A DNA stretch of 64,000 nt. Source: Beijerinckiaceae bacterium. GTDB taxonomy: Bacteria; Pseudomonadota; Alphaproteobacteria; Rhizobiales; Beijerinckiaceae. The position numbers were made by a program, and so were the translations under genes. The stretch covers positions 2,356,001-2,420,000 of the forward strand of contig CP024846.1 of NCBI GenBank assembly GCA_004564215.1. The letters are read 5' to 3'. Below are positions 28,447 to 36,589 of the stretch, piece after piece (position 1 is the stretch's first letter; every line of letters begins with the position of its first letter). The notes beneath the pieces are model-generated. The model was not told the DNA's origin. It saw only the letters and a list, made by a program, of their open reading frames with translations, and made no database searches.

Positions 28447-29322
28447 ATGAGGCCATGGACCGACCGGACGGGGCGCTTTTCCGCTTTAAGATCCGTAGTG
28501 TTCATCGGCGTGCTGACTCCGGCCCTGTGGATTGCGGCCGAAGCGATGTTGGGTGGGCTCGGGGAGCGGCCGGTGACCGAGGCTATTCACCAGACCGGAT
28601 TGTGGGCCATTCGGCTTCTGGCGATATCGCTGGCGGTGACGCCGCTTCGGGAGGCACTGCGGTGGCCGAAACTTGCCTCCGTCCGGCGAATGCTCGGCCT
28701 CGCGGTTCTGGCCTATGCACTCCTCCATTTCGGCCTTTACATTCTTAACCAGCATTTCGACGTCGCCCACATCGCGTCCGAAATCGCGCTGCGGTTCTAC
28801 CTTGCGCTTGGCTTTATCGCCCTTTGTGGATTTTGCGTTCTTGGCGTCACCTCGACGGATACCATGATTGCCCGGCTCGGTTCCGCGAGATGGAACCGTT
28901 TGCATCGCTTCATTTATGTTGGGGCGGTCTTGGCGACGGTGCATTTTTTCCTGCAATCGAAGCTCGACGTCAGCCAAGCAATCCTTATGGCGGGGATTTT
29001 TTCGCTTTTGGCGGCTTACCGAATCGCAAAGGGTCGGTTGGGCGATCTTACGGCGTCGCAACTTGCGGGGCTGGCCATTTTCTTGACCTTCTCGACCGCA
29101 TTTGGCGAAGCGCTCTGGTACGCTTGGTCGGTTGGCGCGCCCTTGATCCTGGTTCTTGGGGCCAATTTCGATTTTTCCTACAGGGTGCGGCCATGCTGGT
29201 ACGCGCTGGGGGCAGGGCTTATCCTCTGGGCCGCACGCCTGCTGCGGCCATGGATTGAGAGAACGAAGTTCCCTCCCGATGCGCGAATAACCGCGCCTCA
29301 GGTGCAGGCAAGGTCGGTTTAA
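28447..29322 (+). CDS. msrQ: MsrQ/YedZ-like heme-binding membrane protein (ferric reductase-like domain)
   Basis: 291-residue polytopic membrane protein. The ferric-reductase-like domain starts with RLLAISLAVTPLREAL, and candidate heme-ligand histidines are in YALLHFGLYIL, RLHRFIYVG and TVHFFLQ. MsrQ passes quinone-derived electrons to periplasmic MsrP, which repairs oxidised methionine. No msrP gene is adjacent, so the partner must be elsewhere or the protein serves another acceptor. It has about 80 more residues than E. coli MsrQ, in extra C-terminal membrane helices. Start ATG 28447 with GGAGTT just upstream. The symbol is a family-level call. Confidence 0.75.
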   Translation: MRPWTDRTGRFSALRSVVFIGVLTPALWIAAEAMLGGLGERPVTEAIHQTGLWAIRLLAISLAVTPLREALRWPKLASVRRMLGLAVLAYALLHFGLYILNQHFDVAHIASEIALRFYLALGFIALCGFCVLGVTSTDTMIARLGSARWNRLHRFIYVGAVLATVHFFLQSKLDVSQAILMAGIFSLLAAYRIAKGRLGDLTASQLAGLAIFLTFSTAFGEALWYAWSVGAPLILVLGANFDFSYRVRPCWYALGAGLILWAARLLRPWIERTKFPPDARITAPQVQARSV

Positions 29323-29339
29323 GGACGTCTCGAATTGCG

Positions 29340-29582
29340 CTAGCCGAATCTGCCCTTGTGAACGCGGGGGTGATCGGCGAGCTGATGCCGGCGCGGCATG
29401 CTCCCGTGTTTCATCAGCATCCGGGCCATGCGCTCGGCCGCGAGCGGATCGGGAAAGCGCTGGCCTTCCATGGCATTGAACGTCCGGGCCGCGGAAAAAA
29501 AGTTGAAGCTATGATTGCGCGAATCTCGGGCGACAATTCCAGCCGTAAGGCCGGAAACTTCGATGATATAGGCGTCGGGCAT
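29340..29582 (-). CDS. Small conserved-looking protein of unknown function
   Basis: An 80-residue protein starting MPDAYIIEVSGLTAGIVARD. ATG 29582 is preceded by a strong AGGGGG ribosome site about 6 bases away, which decides the start and argues that it is a real gene. The N-terminal half looks like a small beta domain, then FNAMEGQRFPDP and a basic, Arg/His-rich tail. No signal peptide or membrane helix. I recall similar unnamed rhizobial proteins but know no function. It is convergent with msrQ, 17 bases apart. Confidence 0.65.
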   Translation of the reverse strand: MPDAYIIEVSGLTAGIVARDSRNHSFNFFSAARTFNAMEGQRFPDPLAAERMARMLMKHGSMPRRHQLADHPRVHKGRFG

Positions 29583-29788
29583 AAAGTCCCCCTGAACGAG
29601 TGCCGCCGGATAGTACACTAAAAAGATATACTAACTCAAATTAACTCAAAAGCAACTCTGCGACCTTGCTTGTTTAAACGCCTAAATGATGACTGATACG
29701 ACAGCCTCGTCATTTTTCAGCCGGCGGTGCGCATTAGCCACACTCTTCTGGGCGTGATCCAGTGTGTGTTAGCATTTCCTATGCCGGC

Positions 29789-30721
29789 TTAGTCGAAGAG
29801 GCTGGAGACGCTTTCTTCCTTGGCCGTCCGAGCGATCGCTTCGCCAATCAGCGGGGCGATCGAGACAATCCGGATATTGTTGGAGACCCGGATCGCTTCG
29901 GTGGCCTGAATCGTGTCGGTGAGGACCAGTTCCTTGAGGCGAGAGGCGGCGATGCGCGCGACGGCTCCGCCCGAAAGAACGCCATGGGTGATGTAGGCAT
30001 AGACGTCCTGGGCCCCCTCGCTCAGCAACGCATCGGCCGCGTTGCACAGGGTTCCCCCGGAATCGACGATGTCATCGACCAGAATGCAGGTCTTACCGGC
30101 AACGTCCCCGATGATATTCATGACTTCCGAATCGCCGGCCCGTTCCCGGCGTTTGTCGACGATCGCGAGCGGCGCGTCGATGCGCTTCGCCAGGGCCCGG
30201 GCGCGGATGACGCCGCCCACGTCCGGTGAAACGACCATAACGTTGTCCAGCGGCAACCGCTCCTTGATGTCGCGGACCAGAGTCGGCGCGGAATACAGAT
30301 TGTCGGTCGGTATATCGAAGAAGCCCTGGATTTGGCCGGCGTGAAGATCGACCGTAAGAACTCGGTCGGCGCCCGCCCTTGTGATGAGATTGGCCACGAG
30401 CTTGGCCGAGATCGGCGTGCGGGGGCCGGGCTTTCGATCCTGCCGGGCATAGCCGAAATAGGGGATCACGGCGGTAATCCGGCGGGCCGAGGCGCGCCGC
30501 AGCGCGTCGGTCATGATCAGGACTTCCATCAGATGATCGTTCGCGGGATAGGAGGTCGATTGGACAACGAAGGCATCCTGCCCGCGGACGTTCTCCTGAA
30601 TCTCGACGAATACTTCCATGTCGGCGAACCGGCGCACCTGGCATTTGGTCAATGGCACCCCGAGATAGGCCGCTATCGCCTCGGTGAGCGCTCGGTTGGA
30701 ATTGCCCGCAAGGATCTTCAT
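29789..30721 (-). CDS. prs: Ribose-phosphate pyrophosphokinase (PRPP synthetase)
   Basis: 310-residue enzyme making PRPP from ribose-5-phosphate and ATP for purine, pyrimidine, His, Trp and NAD synthesis. The start [12 protein letters not shown] is family-typical. Present are the flexible-loop region [20 protein letters not shown], the [14 protein letters not shown] segment and the PRPP-binding motif [13 protein letters not shown]. Start ATG 30721 is chosen; GTG 30733 would add four residues. It is a single-gene unit on the minus strand. Allosteric control by ADP is known for the family. Confidence 0.96.
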   Translation of the reverse strand: MKILAGNSNRALTEAIAAYLGVPLTKCQVRRFADMEVFVEIQENVRGQDAFVVQSTSYPANDHLMEVLIMTDALRRASARRITAVIPYFGYARQDRKPGPRTPISAKLVANLITRAGADRVLTVDLHAGQIQGFFDIPTDNLYSAPTLVRDIKERLPLDNVMVVSPDVGGVIRARALAKRIDAPLAIVDKRRERAGDSEVMNIIGDVAGKTCILVDDIVDSGGTLCNAADALLSEGAQDVYAYITHGVLSGGAVARIAASRLKELVLTDTIQATEAIRVSNNIRIVSIAPLIGEAIARTAKEESVSSLFD

Positions 30722-30733
30722 CGCGCTCGCCAC

Positions 30734-30946
30734 TCATTCGCCAGTAAAATCGCCCGGACGCCTCTTAACAGCGCTGCGGCGGCGAAACAATGTTTTGTCA
30801 TAATTGTTACCGCAAAACGCGGACCGCCTTTTCGGACCCGCATATTCCGGGGCTATCGGCGGCCCCACCCGCCGACGCAATCGGCTTGCCGAAGCCATGC
30901 CCGCGGGCATCAGCGCGAACAAGGACGGGATGAACAGGCGCTGCAT
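30734..30946 (-). CDS. Possible 70-residue leader or small secreted protein upstream of prs
   Basis: ATG 30946 has GGAG about 7 bases upstream. The product begins MQRLFIPSLFALMPAGMASA, which looks like a signal peptide, then turns strongly basic. Its TGA is directly followed by the GTG at 30733 that could start prs, so it might couple translation. Against it, the 3' half overlaps an AT-rich stretch near 30780-30815 that looks more like the prs promoter, and no family is recognised. Confidence 0.25.
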   Translation of the reverse strand: MQRLFIPSLFALMPAGMASASRLRRRVGPPIAPEYAGPKRRSAFCGNNYDKTLFRRRSAVKRRPGDFTGE

Positions 30947-31067
30947 AGGGTCTCCAGGCACGGAGCCGATCAACAGGCTCGCGAACTTGCGGGCACCATA
31001 ATGGCGCGGGACTGGATGTCGAGCCGCCGAACGGATTAAAGTTTGGGTGTGGCGCCGGGAGCGCGGG
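30947..31067. other. Remainder of the 346-bp gap upstream of prs
   Basis: With the doubtful small frame above, 346 bases lie between prs and the next gene. The GTTACCGCAAAAC stretch near 30807 lies in an AT-rich patch that may be the prs promoter. Nothing else is recognised. Confidence 0.3.
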
Positions 31068-31649
31068 TCAGCGCAGCGCTGCTTGGGTCGTTCGATCCCG
31101 GGCGGCGGAGCTGGTGGTCAAATCGGGGCCGCGGCCGCGATCCCCCGCTGCCTCTGGCGCCGTGGCAAGGAAGTTTGCGATGGCGGCGGCGCTTTTCGCC
31201 GCGACTTGCCGAATGGCGTTCTCATCGAGAAGGGACGGGGAGCCGGTTGCACCTTGGACGACAATGGCTTCATCGAGCCGTTGCGCCCTTCTCTTTTTCG
31301 AGTCGAAAATATCGAACACGAGCTCAATGGCGGTTCCGGTTGGGGTCGGATGGGGATTAAGATAGCCGCGGACGAGATAATTGGCCGACGCACTTTCGGT
31401 GATGGCGATTTGGTGCTGAACGGCATTTTGCACGAAGGCGCTCTTGAATTGGTCGCCGACCGTTTCCGAAACTCCGGTGACGCTCACCAATGCCACGCTG
31501 GCCCGACTCGGGCTCGCACTCGGCTGGCCGGGGGAGGCTTGGCGGGCCTCGGCTTGCGGCGGGCTCGCCGCGGTGTTTTCGACGCAGCCGGTCAGCAGGC
31601 CCGCCCAAAGGCAGGACAGTGCTGCGTAACCCACACGTCGGGAAAACAA
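31068..31649 (-). CDS. Putative lipoprotein of unknown function
   Basis: A signal sequence with lipobox LLTGC precedes VENTAASPPQ, so an outer- or inner-membrane lipoprotein facing the periplasm is likely. The mature part has a Pro/Ser/Ala-rich linker, then a compact domain (VALVSVTGVSETVGDQFKSA, ANYLVRGYLNPHPTPTG, ELVFDIFDSKKRRAQRLDEA) and a helical tail. The start is inferred as TTG 31649 because it places the signal peptide correctly (MFSRRVGYAAL); the frame stays open to 31772 without ATG. No family recognised with certainty. It is transcribed toward prs. Confidence 0.6.
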   Translation of the reverse strand: MFSRRVGYAALSCLWAGLLTGCVENTAASPPQAEARQASPGQPSASPSRASVALVSVTGVSETVGDQFKSAFVQNAVQHQIAITESASANYLVRGYLNPHPTPTGTAIELVFDIFDSKKRRAQRLDEAIVVQGATGSPSLLDENAIRQVAAKSAAAIANFLATAPEAAGDRGRGPDLTTSSAARDRTTQAALR

Positions 31650-31904
31650 TCGGGGTATCCGGTGTTGAAGAGGCGAGCTGTCGAAGTTTCCGTCCCCTGA
31701 CAAGCCGTCGTTTTGTCCTCTGCATGCCGGCGCATGAACGCGCTCCGGCCAAAACCTCACAGCGGTTCGCACGAGCCTTTGACCTTCCCTAGGGCGAGCA
31801 ATGGGCGAGACCGTTTTGCCTCAACACGATTGAATTGGCCAAGAGTATTTCGCTCGAACGCAGAGCTAAACCGAATCTTAATCGCGGTCTAGAGCGTTCA
31901 GCGA

Positions 31905-32204
31905 TCACCTCGGCTGCGCGGTTCGTGATGGCGCTGGATGAGGCAGAGTTGTCCAGGTTTTGCGCAGGCCTTGCGCCAAGGCAGGCAGATTGGTCGAAAC
32001 GAGTCCGGTGACATAGCCGACTTCAAGACTCGTGATCAACAAAATCGTTTGCAACAAACCTTCCAGCAATGTGTGCCCGACTAAAGTGCAATTTATCGCA
32101 ATCAAAATAATTGCGAGCAAGCCAGCAGGAAGAAGAATTAGAACTTTGAACACGCGACCTAAAACAGTCCCAAAAAGGACTCCCCCGATAACAAGGATTT
32201 CCAT
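31905..32204 (-). CDS. Small membrane protein of unknown function
   Basis: A 99-residue protein with two to three hydrophobic helices: MEILVIGGVLFGTVLGRVFK at the N-terminus, VLILLPAGLLAIILIAINC, and LLQTILLITSLEVGYVTGLV. The tail is soluble and Pro-rich. ATG 32204 has GGGAGG about 7 bases upstream, an unusually strong ribosome site for this window, which supports a real gene. No family recognised. It lies in an AT-richer stretch with other unrecognised envelope genes before the sugar transferase. Confidence 0.65.
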   Translation of the reverse strand: MEILVIGGVLFGTVLGRVFKVLILLPAGLLAIILIAINCTLVGHTLLEGLLQTILLITSLEVGYVTGLVSTNLPALAQGLRKTWTTLPHPAPSRTAQPR

Positions 32205-32306
32205 TTTCGATGCCTCCCGACAATCGCCAAATTACGGCTTCTTTTTCTTACTTGGCGCTTTTAATTTTGTTCACATGTTCTCCCAAAAGCCTGTTTTCGT
32301 AAAGTC

Positions 32307-32852
32307 TCATTTTTGCACACATTCGCTGCTAAGAGTTTGGAGTGCCTTCGGAAGCCCCGACAATAGGATCGCTCCATCGAATGTTGCATCGCCGTCGTTA
32401 ACCCTAATCTCCAATTCACTCTCGGTATGCCATCTTCCTGCCAGCAGTCTAGTTGCATCATCGGGCAATCGAATTCCTGCTCCCGTCGGTATGATAGTGC
32501 CGACAAAGTTGGCTTCTTTTTGTCCCTCGGTGCGCAGGACGATTTGCGGATGGGCACGCGGCGGAAAAGGTTCGACCACCACGATGATCGATTCGATATC
32601 TCGTCCGACGCAGCGAAACATGAGGCCGGCCAAACGGGAATTGGAACGTTCGAATTCTGCGGTATGCAGAATGGCTGCGGATTCGACTCCATCGGGCGCG
32701 GAGCTCCGAACCAGCCGCCAAGCGCCAAGCGACTCCGGATCTTCAGATTTTGTTTGGGGACTTAGGGTTAACTCGCCGGCAATAGGCTGAAGGCCGAAAG
32801 GACTGAACGAGATTGCAACGATAAAGGGCAAGATGAGCAATTTGCTACGCAT
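32307..32852 (-). CDS. Secreted protein of unknown function
   Basis: A 181-residue protein. A clear Sec signal peptide spans residues 1-26 (MRSKLLILPFIVAISFSPFG, cleavage near PIAG). The mature domain has ESLGAWRLVRSSAPDGVESA, which resembles periplasmic proteins that begin with a Trp-centred beta strand, two cysteines (FRCVGRD and SSECVQK) that could form a disulfide, and an acidic DDAT segment. Probably a small periplasmic beta protein. It is divergent from the sugar transferase gene. No function can be assigned. Confidence 0.65.
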   Translation of the reverse strand: MRSKLLILPFIVAISFSPFGLQPIAGELTLSPQTKSEDPESLGAWRLVRSSAPDGVESAAILHTAEFERSNSRLAGLMFRCVGRDIESIIVVVEPFPPRAHPQIVLRTEGQKEANFVGTIIPTGAGIRLPDDATRLLAGRWHTESELEIRVNDGDATFDGAILLSGLPKALQTLSSECVQK

Positions 32853-32934
32853 GAGTTCAATTCACTCGCATAAGTTTTGATTCTAACTCAGCTGTGCCAT
32901 TTCGTACTGAAGGGAGCCTTGCCGAATGTCGTAG

Positions 32935-34521
32935 TTGGTAAAGATAGTGCATAGTTTTCTGTCGGAATGCGCTGCAACAGACAAGCTGAGCTTGAGATTC
33001 TTGACGTTTGATGCTACGAAAAAGTTGGAATTTATCACCGTGAGTTTCCTAAAGATGTTCCTAAGCCGCCGCATGAGCGATAATACGGAACGGAGCGCCG
33101 GGCCGAGGGCGTGGATCTCGCCTCTCTTTAAAATTTCATATCAAAACATAGAAATTTCTGCGGTTCTGATAGATATTTTGCTGATTGTTTTTGCCAGTGT
33201 GGCCGGCGCAGCAATTTATCAATACACTTGGCTTGATGAGATCGTCGGTGCCAATGTCTTCCTGGGGATTGGTGTTACCAGCAGCTTCATCTGCATCTAT
33301 GTGATGCATGCCCGCGGTCTCTATCGCTTTCCGGTCCTTCTCAATCCGGTTCCCTATTTAGCCGCGATATTCACGGTTCTCACCCTGGTCGGGTTGTCTG
33401 TGACCGCTGCCCTTCTCTTTATGGGCGGCGATGACGACTATCTGTTAAAGCCCATGGTGGCGATCGTCCTGTTGCAGATCGCCCTTTTATTCTCGGCGCG
33501 CTGGCTCATGGGCAATGTGATGCACGCCTTGGTGTCGACGGATAGTCTGGTCGGGCGGCGTGTCGTGACGATCGGTGAGCCGTCGGAACTGCTCAGACTG
33601 AGCGCAACCTTTTTGCTCCGATATTTCGGGCTGACGGAAGTCTCCCGCGTCGCCGTCGCGGCAAATCGCGGATGCCGCTCCGCCGACGTCCTGGTCAGCC
33701 TGGACCACGCGCTGGCGGCCGCCCGTGAACAAGGGGCGGAAGAATTCCTGGTGGCTTTCCGCTGGTCCAGTCAGGAACTGCTTGAAACCGTCCGCGAGCG
33801 GCTTCGTGCGTCTCCGCTTCCGGTCCGGCTCTTGCCGGATCACACCGTCAGAACGGTATTGGGGCAGCATGCCTCGTCGATCGGCACTGACGAGATGCAG
33901 CCCGTGCAGGTGCAGCGGGCGCCGCTTTCTCCCTATGAAAGGGCGATCAAGCGGACGTTGGACATTGCGTTCGCGCTGGTTGCAATCGGAATGCTCTCAC
34001 CGCTATTGGCGATCGTCGCGATCGCAATCAAGCTTGATAGCGAAGGACCGACCATCTTCCGCCAGCGGCGCAATGGATTTGGCGGGAATGAATTCACCAT
34101 CTTCAAGTTTCGCACGATGCGCGTTCTCGAAGACGGACCGACGGTGACTCAGGCGTGCCGCGGCGACTTGCGTGTGACTCGGGTCGGGCAGTTCCTGCGC
34201 CGGTCGAGCATCGACGAATTACCGCAGCTCTTTAATGTTCTGAACGGCGATATGTCTTTGGTTGGGCCGCGCCCGCATGCCCTGGCGCATGACAATGAAT
34301 ATAAATATCACATCGCCAATTATGCATTTCGCCATCACGTCAAGCCAGGAATAACCGGATGGGCGCAGGTCAATGGTTTGCGCGGCGAAACCGGCCGTAT
34401 TGAGCAAATGGCCGAACGCGTGAAACACGACCTTTGGTACATCAACAATTGGTCGCTCAGATTTGACATAAATATTCTGTTGCGGACCTGTTTCGAGGTT
34501 TTGCGCAGCCGCGCCTATTGA
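32935..34521 (+). CDS. Polyprenyl-phosphate hexose-1-phosphate transferase (exopolysaccharide initiation)
   Basis: Polyisoprenyl-phosphate hexose-1-phosphate transferase of WcaJ/GumD/ExoY type, starting repeat-unit assembly on undecaprenyl phosphate at the inner membrane. The N-terminal part has four to five membrane helices, then a CoA-binding-like cytosolic domain. The catalytic C-terminal sugar-transferase domain begins YERAIKRTLDIAFAL and includes RQRRNGFGGNEFTIFKFRTM, RSSIDELPQLFNVLNGDMS, LVGPRPHA and GITGWAQVNG. The start is uncertain: TTG 32935, ATG 33055 or ATG 33073; the last gives 482 residues and is closest to family length. No other polysaccharide genes flank it, so its pathway partners lie elsewhere, perhaps the 0.3-5 kb cluster. 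Confidence 0.88.
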   Translation: MVKIVHSFLSECAATDKLSLRFLTFDATKKLEFITVSFLKMFLSRRMSDNTERSAGPRAWISPLFKISYQNIEISAVLIDILLIVFASVAGAAIYQYTWLDEIVGANVFLGIGVTSSFICIYVMHARGLYRFPVLLNPVPYLAAIFTVLTLVGLSVTAALLFMGGDDDYLLKPMVAIVLLQIALLFSARWLMGNVMHALVSTDSLVGRRVVTIGEPSELLRLSATFLLRYFGLTEVSRVAVAANRGCRSADVLVSLDHALAAAREQGAEEFLVAFRWSSQELLETVRERLRASPLPVRLLPDHTVRTVLGQHASSIGTDEMQPVQVQRAPLSPYERAIKRTLDIAFALVAIGMLSPLLAIVAIAIKLDSEGPTIFRQRRNGFGGNEFTIFKFRTMRVLEDGPTVTQACRGDLRVTRVGQFLRRSSIDELPQLFNVLNGDMSLVGPRPHALAHDNEYKYHIANYAFRHHVKPGITGWAQVNGLRGETGRIEQMAERVKHDLWYINNWSLRFDINILLRTCFEVLRSRAY

Positions 34522-34960
34522 ACGCTCGTTCTAACCTCGCCCACAAGCCTGGATCGATACGCTTTTCGTTTAAACAGCTATAACCGTGGCGCCCTTCGCG
34601 AAAATTGCCCATGAGGCTTCCCTCTGGCGAGACAGCGCGGCCTCCGATCCCAATATCTCTCCCTTTGCTGCAAGTCCGAACGGCTCGGCGGTGACCTCCC
34701 GGCAGCCTAGGTCACGATGATTTTGGATTGATTCAATCCAAAATCATGAACGTGATCGATTCCAAAAGTTCAGAGCGGGATGCGGGCGGAAAACCGGTTT
34801 CCACTTTTCCTCATCCCGCTCTAAATATCCGACGAGCCTTGCGCCTGCCTGACTTGATTGGCTTCCCCTACTTGCCGACTTGCCAAAAACGGCGCCGACG
34901 ATAGGATCGCGAGCGAGATCGTCACGCTGGCGGTCAGGTTCAATAAGGGAGACGAGAGCA
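34522..34960. other. 439-bp intergenic region before the carbonic anhydrase gene
   Basis: Contains the second family B repeat (34707-34824). The flanks show no gene. AAGGGAGACGAGAG just before 34961 is the ribosome site of the carbonic anhydrase gene. Confidence 0.4.
34707..34824. repeat. 118-bp CTAG-bounded structured repeat, family B, copy 2
   Basis: Starts with CTAG at 34707 and ends with CTAA at 34821-34824. The first hairpin is a perfect inverted repeat with 13-base arms and a 1-base centre (34718-34744). The second has perfect 10-base arms GAGCGGGATG/CATCCCGCTC. It differs from the copy at 28012 at only a few positions, most of them in loops; one in copy 1 breaks the 13-base arm. Confidence 0.85.
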
Positions 34961-35701
34961 ATGTCGGAGCCGATTGCGCAACCAGTCGGTACCGAGGGCC
35001 GCGGAGCTTTGCTGCCGGAGCGTCTGGTCAGCGGATACGAAGCCTTTCTCAGCGGCCGGTTCAAACGCGAGCAAGACCGTTTTCATGCATTGGCCGAAGC
35101 CGGGCAAAAGCCGCGCATCATGCTGATCGGCTGCTGCGACTCGCGCGTGTCGCCCGAAGTTATCTTCGATGCGGCCCCGGGCGAATTGTTCGTTGTACGA
35201 AATATTGCCAATCTTGTGCCGCCTTATGCGCCAAATGACGATTTGCACGGCACATCGGCGGCGCTCGAATTCGGCGTCATGGGATTGGGCGTCGAACATA
35301 TCGTCCTGATGGGCCATGCAAGCTGTGGCGGTGTCGGCGCGTTTGCACGCGGCACAACTCATCAACCTCATGTACCGCTCTCGCCCGGCGATTTCATCGG
35401 CAAATGGATCAGCTTGATGGGGGCTGCGGCTGAGCGAGTTGGACCGGCCACCCAACCTCTCGAGGATTACATCGAACGTCTGGCGCTCGCCTCGATCATC
35501 CAGGGCCTGGCCAATCTTCGCAGTTTCCCGTGGATTGCCGCGCGCGAACGCAGTGGCGAACTTGGCCTGCACGGCGCCTATTTCGGCATCCAGCACGGCA
35601 CTTTGCTTGCGCTCAACGAAGGCACCGGGCAATTCGAGCCCGTTGCAATCGATAAGCATCGCGCAGCCTTTGCCGCGCATCGGGAGACTGTGGGTTCCTA
35701 A
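34961..35701 (+). CDS. Beta-class carbonic anhydrase
   Basis: 246-residue zinc enzyme interconverting CO2 and bicarbonate. Zinc ligands are Cys58 in LIGCCDSRVSPE, and the His and Cys of GHASCGG; Asp60 and Arg62 form the conserved dyad. ELFVVRNIANLVPPY is also family-typical. Start ATG 34961 with an AAGGGAG-like site upstream; the longer frame to 34880 is rejected because it is arginine-rich. Bicarbonate made here could feed acetyl-CoA carboxylase and other carboxylases. It is a single gene, convergent with the KGG gene 36 bases downstream. Confidence 0.94.
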   Translation: MSEPIAQPVGTEGRGALLPERLVSGYEAFLSGRFKREQDRFHALAEAGQKPRIMLIGCCDSRVSPEVIFDAAPGELFVVRNIANLVPPYAPNDDLHGTSAALEFGVMGLGVEHIVLMGHASCGGVGAFARGTTHQPHVPLSPGDFIGKWISLMGAAAERVGPATQPLEDYIERLALASIIQGLANLRSFPWIAARERSGELGLHGAYFGIQHGTLLALNEGTGQFEPVAIDKHRAAFAAHRETVGS

Positions 35702-35737
35702 GAGGTTGGTCTCGTGGAAGACCGCTTGGCGGAATTA

Positions 35738-35947
35738 TTATTGCTCTACCCGGTCCGGGCGCCGGTTGCTGTGGGAAGAATGGCCACCCTTGCGTCCCGC
35801 TTCGGACGCCAGCTGGTGATTCTGCGAAAAGCTGCGTTTTTCGTTCGGCACGCTTCGGCCGCCCTTTCGAGCGATCTCTCTTTGCTTTTCGGCGTCCATG
35901 GAAGCAAAGCCCCGGTTGGAGGTCGAGGGCTTAACATCTTTCGTCAT
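35738..35947 (-). CDS. KGG-domain stress-induced small protein
   Basis: A 69-residue hydrophilic protein with KGG repeats (IARKGGRSVP and EAGRKGGHSS) and the motif RGFASMDAEKQREIARKGG typical of YciG-like general stress proteins. Highly charged and probably disordered. ATG 35947 sits behind a strong GGAGGAGGA ribosome site, which fixes the start and implies high expression; the in-frame ATG at 35998 is not supported. In enterobacteria relatives are under general stress control; here that is inference. Confidence 0.85.
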   Translation of the reverse strand: MTKDVKPSTSNRGFASMDAEKQREIARKGGRSVPNEKRSFSQNHQLASEAGRKGGHSSHSNRRPDRVEQ

Positions 35948-36067
35948 TGTCAATCCTCCTCCGTCGGGGTTCGTCGCGCTAACCGTTTCGTTCGCCAACG
36001 GTTCCAGCCACGCCAGAGGGCCGAGTTAAAATATTTGCAAGAATTTCGACAATGATCGGGAACGCGG

Positions 36068-36481
36068 ATGAGTATGATCGACGAGCTTTTCTCTGAGGCG
36101 GCTGCTGCGCGCGCCCGCGCCTATGCCCCATACTCCGGCTTTGCGGTCGGGGCTGCGCTGCGCTCCGAGTCGGGCAAGGTTTTTTCGGGCGCCAATGTCG
36201 AGAATGCGGCTTACCCGGTCGGAACCTGCGCGGAGGCCGGGGCGATTGCCGCAATGGTCGCAGCCGGGGAAAGGCGCATTCGCGAATTCCTCGTTTTGGG
36301 AGAGGGCGAGGCTTTGGTGACCCCTTGCGGCGCGTGCCGCCAGAGAATCCGGGAATTTGCTAGCGAAGATGTGCTAGTTCATGTCGCCGGACCGGATGGC
36401 GTGCGGGCAAGCTTCACCCTGGGGGCCCTGCTTCCCGAGGCATTCGGTCCGGGCCTGAAAGCGTTGCCGGGTGATTGCTAA
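36068..36481 (+). CDS. cdd: Cytidine deaminase
   Basis: 137-residue tetrameric-type cytidine deaminase converting cytidine and deoxycytidine to uridine forms. Zinc ligands are Cys54 in VGTCAEAGAI and Cys87/Cys90 in TPCGACRQ, and Glu56 is the proton shuttle. The N-terminal APYSGFAVGAAL and GANVENAAYP motifs are typical. It is 108 bases upstream of deoA in the same direction, a common pyrimidine-salvage pairing. Confidence 0.95.
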   Translation: MSMIDELFSEAAAARARAYAPYSGFAVGAALRSESGKVFSGANVENAAYPVGTCAEAGAIAAMVAAGERRIREFLVLGEGEALVTPCGACRQRIREFASEDVLVHVAGPDGVRASFTLGALLPEAFGPGLKALPGDC

Positions 36482-36589
36482 AGCCTAGGTTTGTTCGCCA
36501 GCTGGGAGGCGTGGCCCGCGCTTCCTGAATATTTTGCAGCGCCGGCAAGAATAATAGTTCAGCTCATTTCGGACTGGCGCCGCTCAGCC

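Noticed and set aside
31880-31905. Third copy of a CTAGAGC repeat end
   Set aside because: Only the first 7 to 10 bases match the family A terminus; no matching interior or second end.
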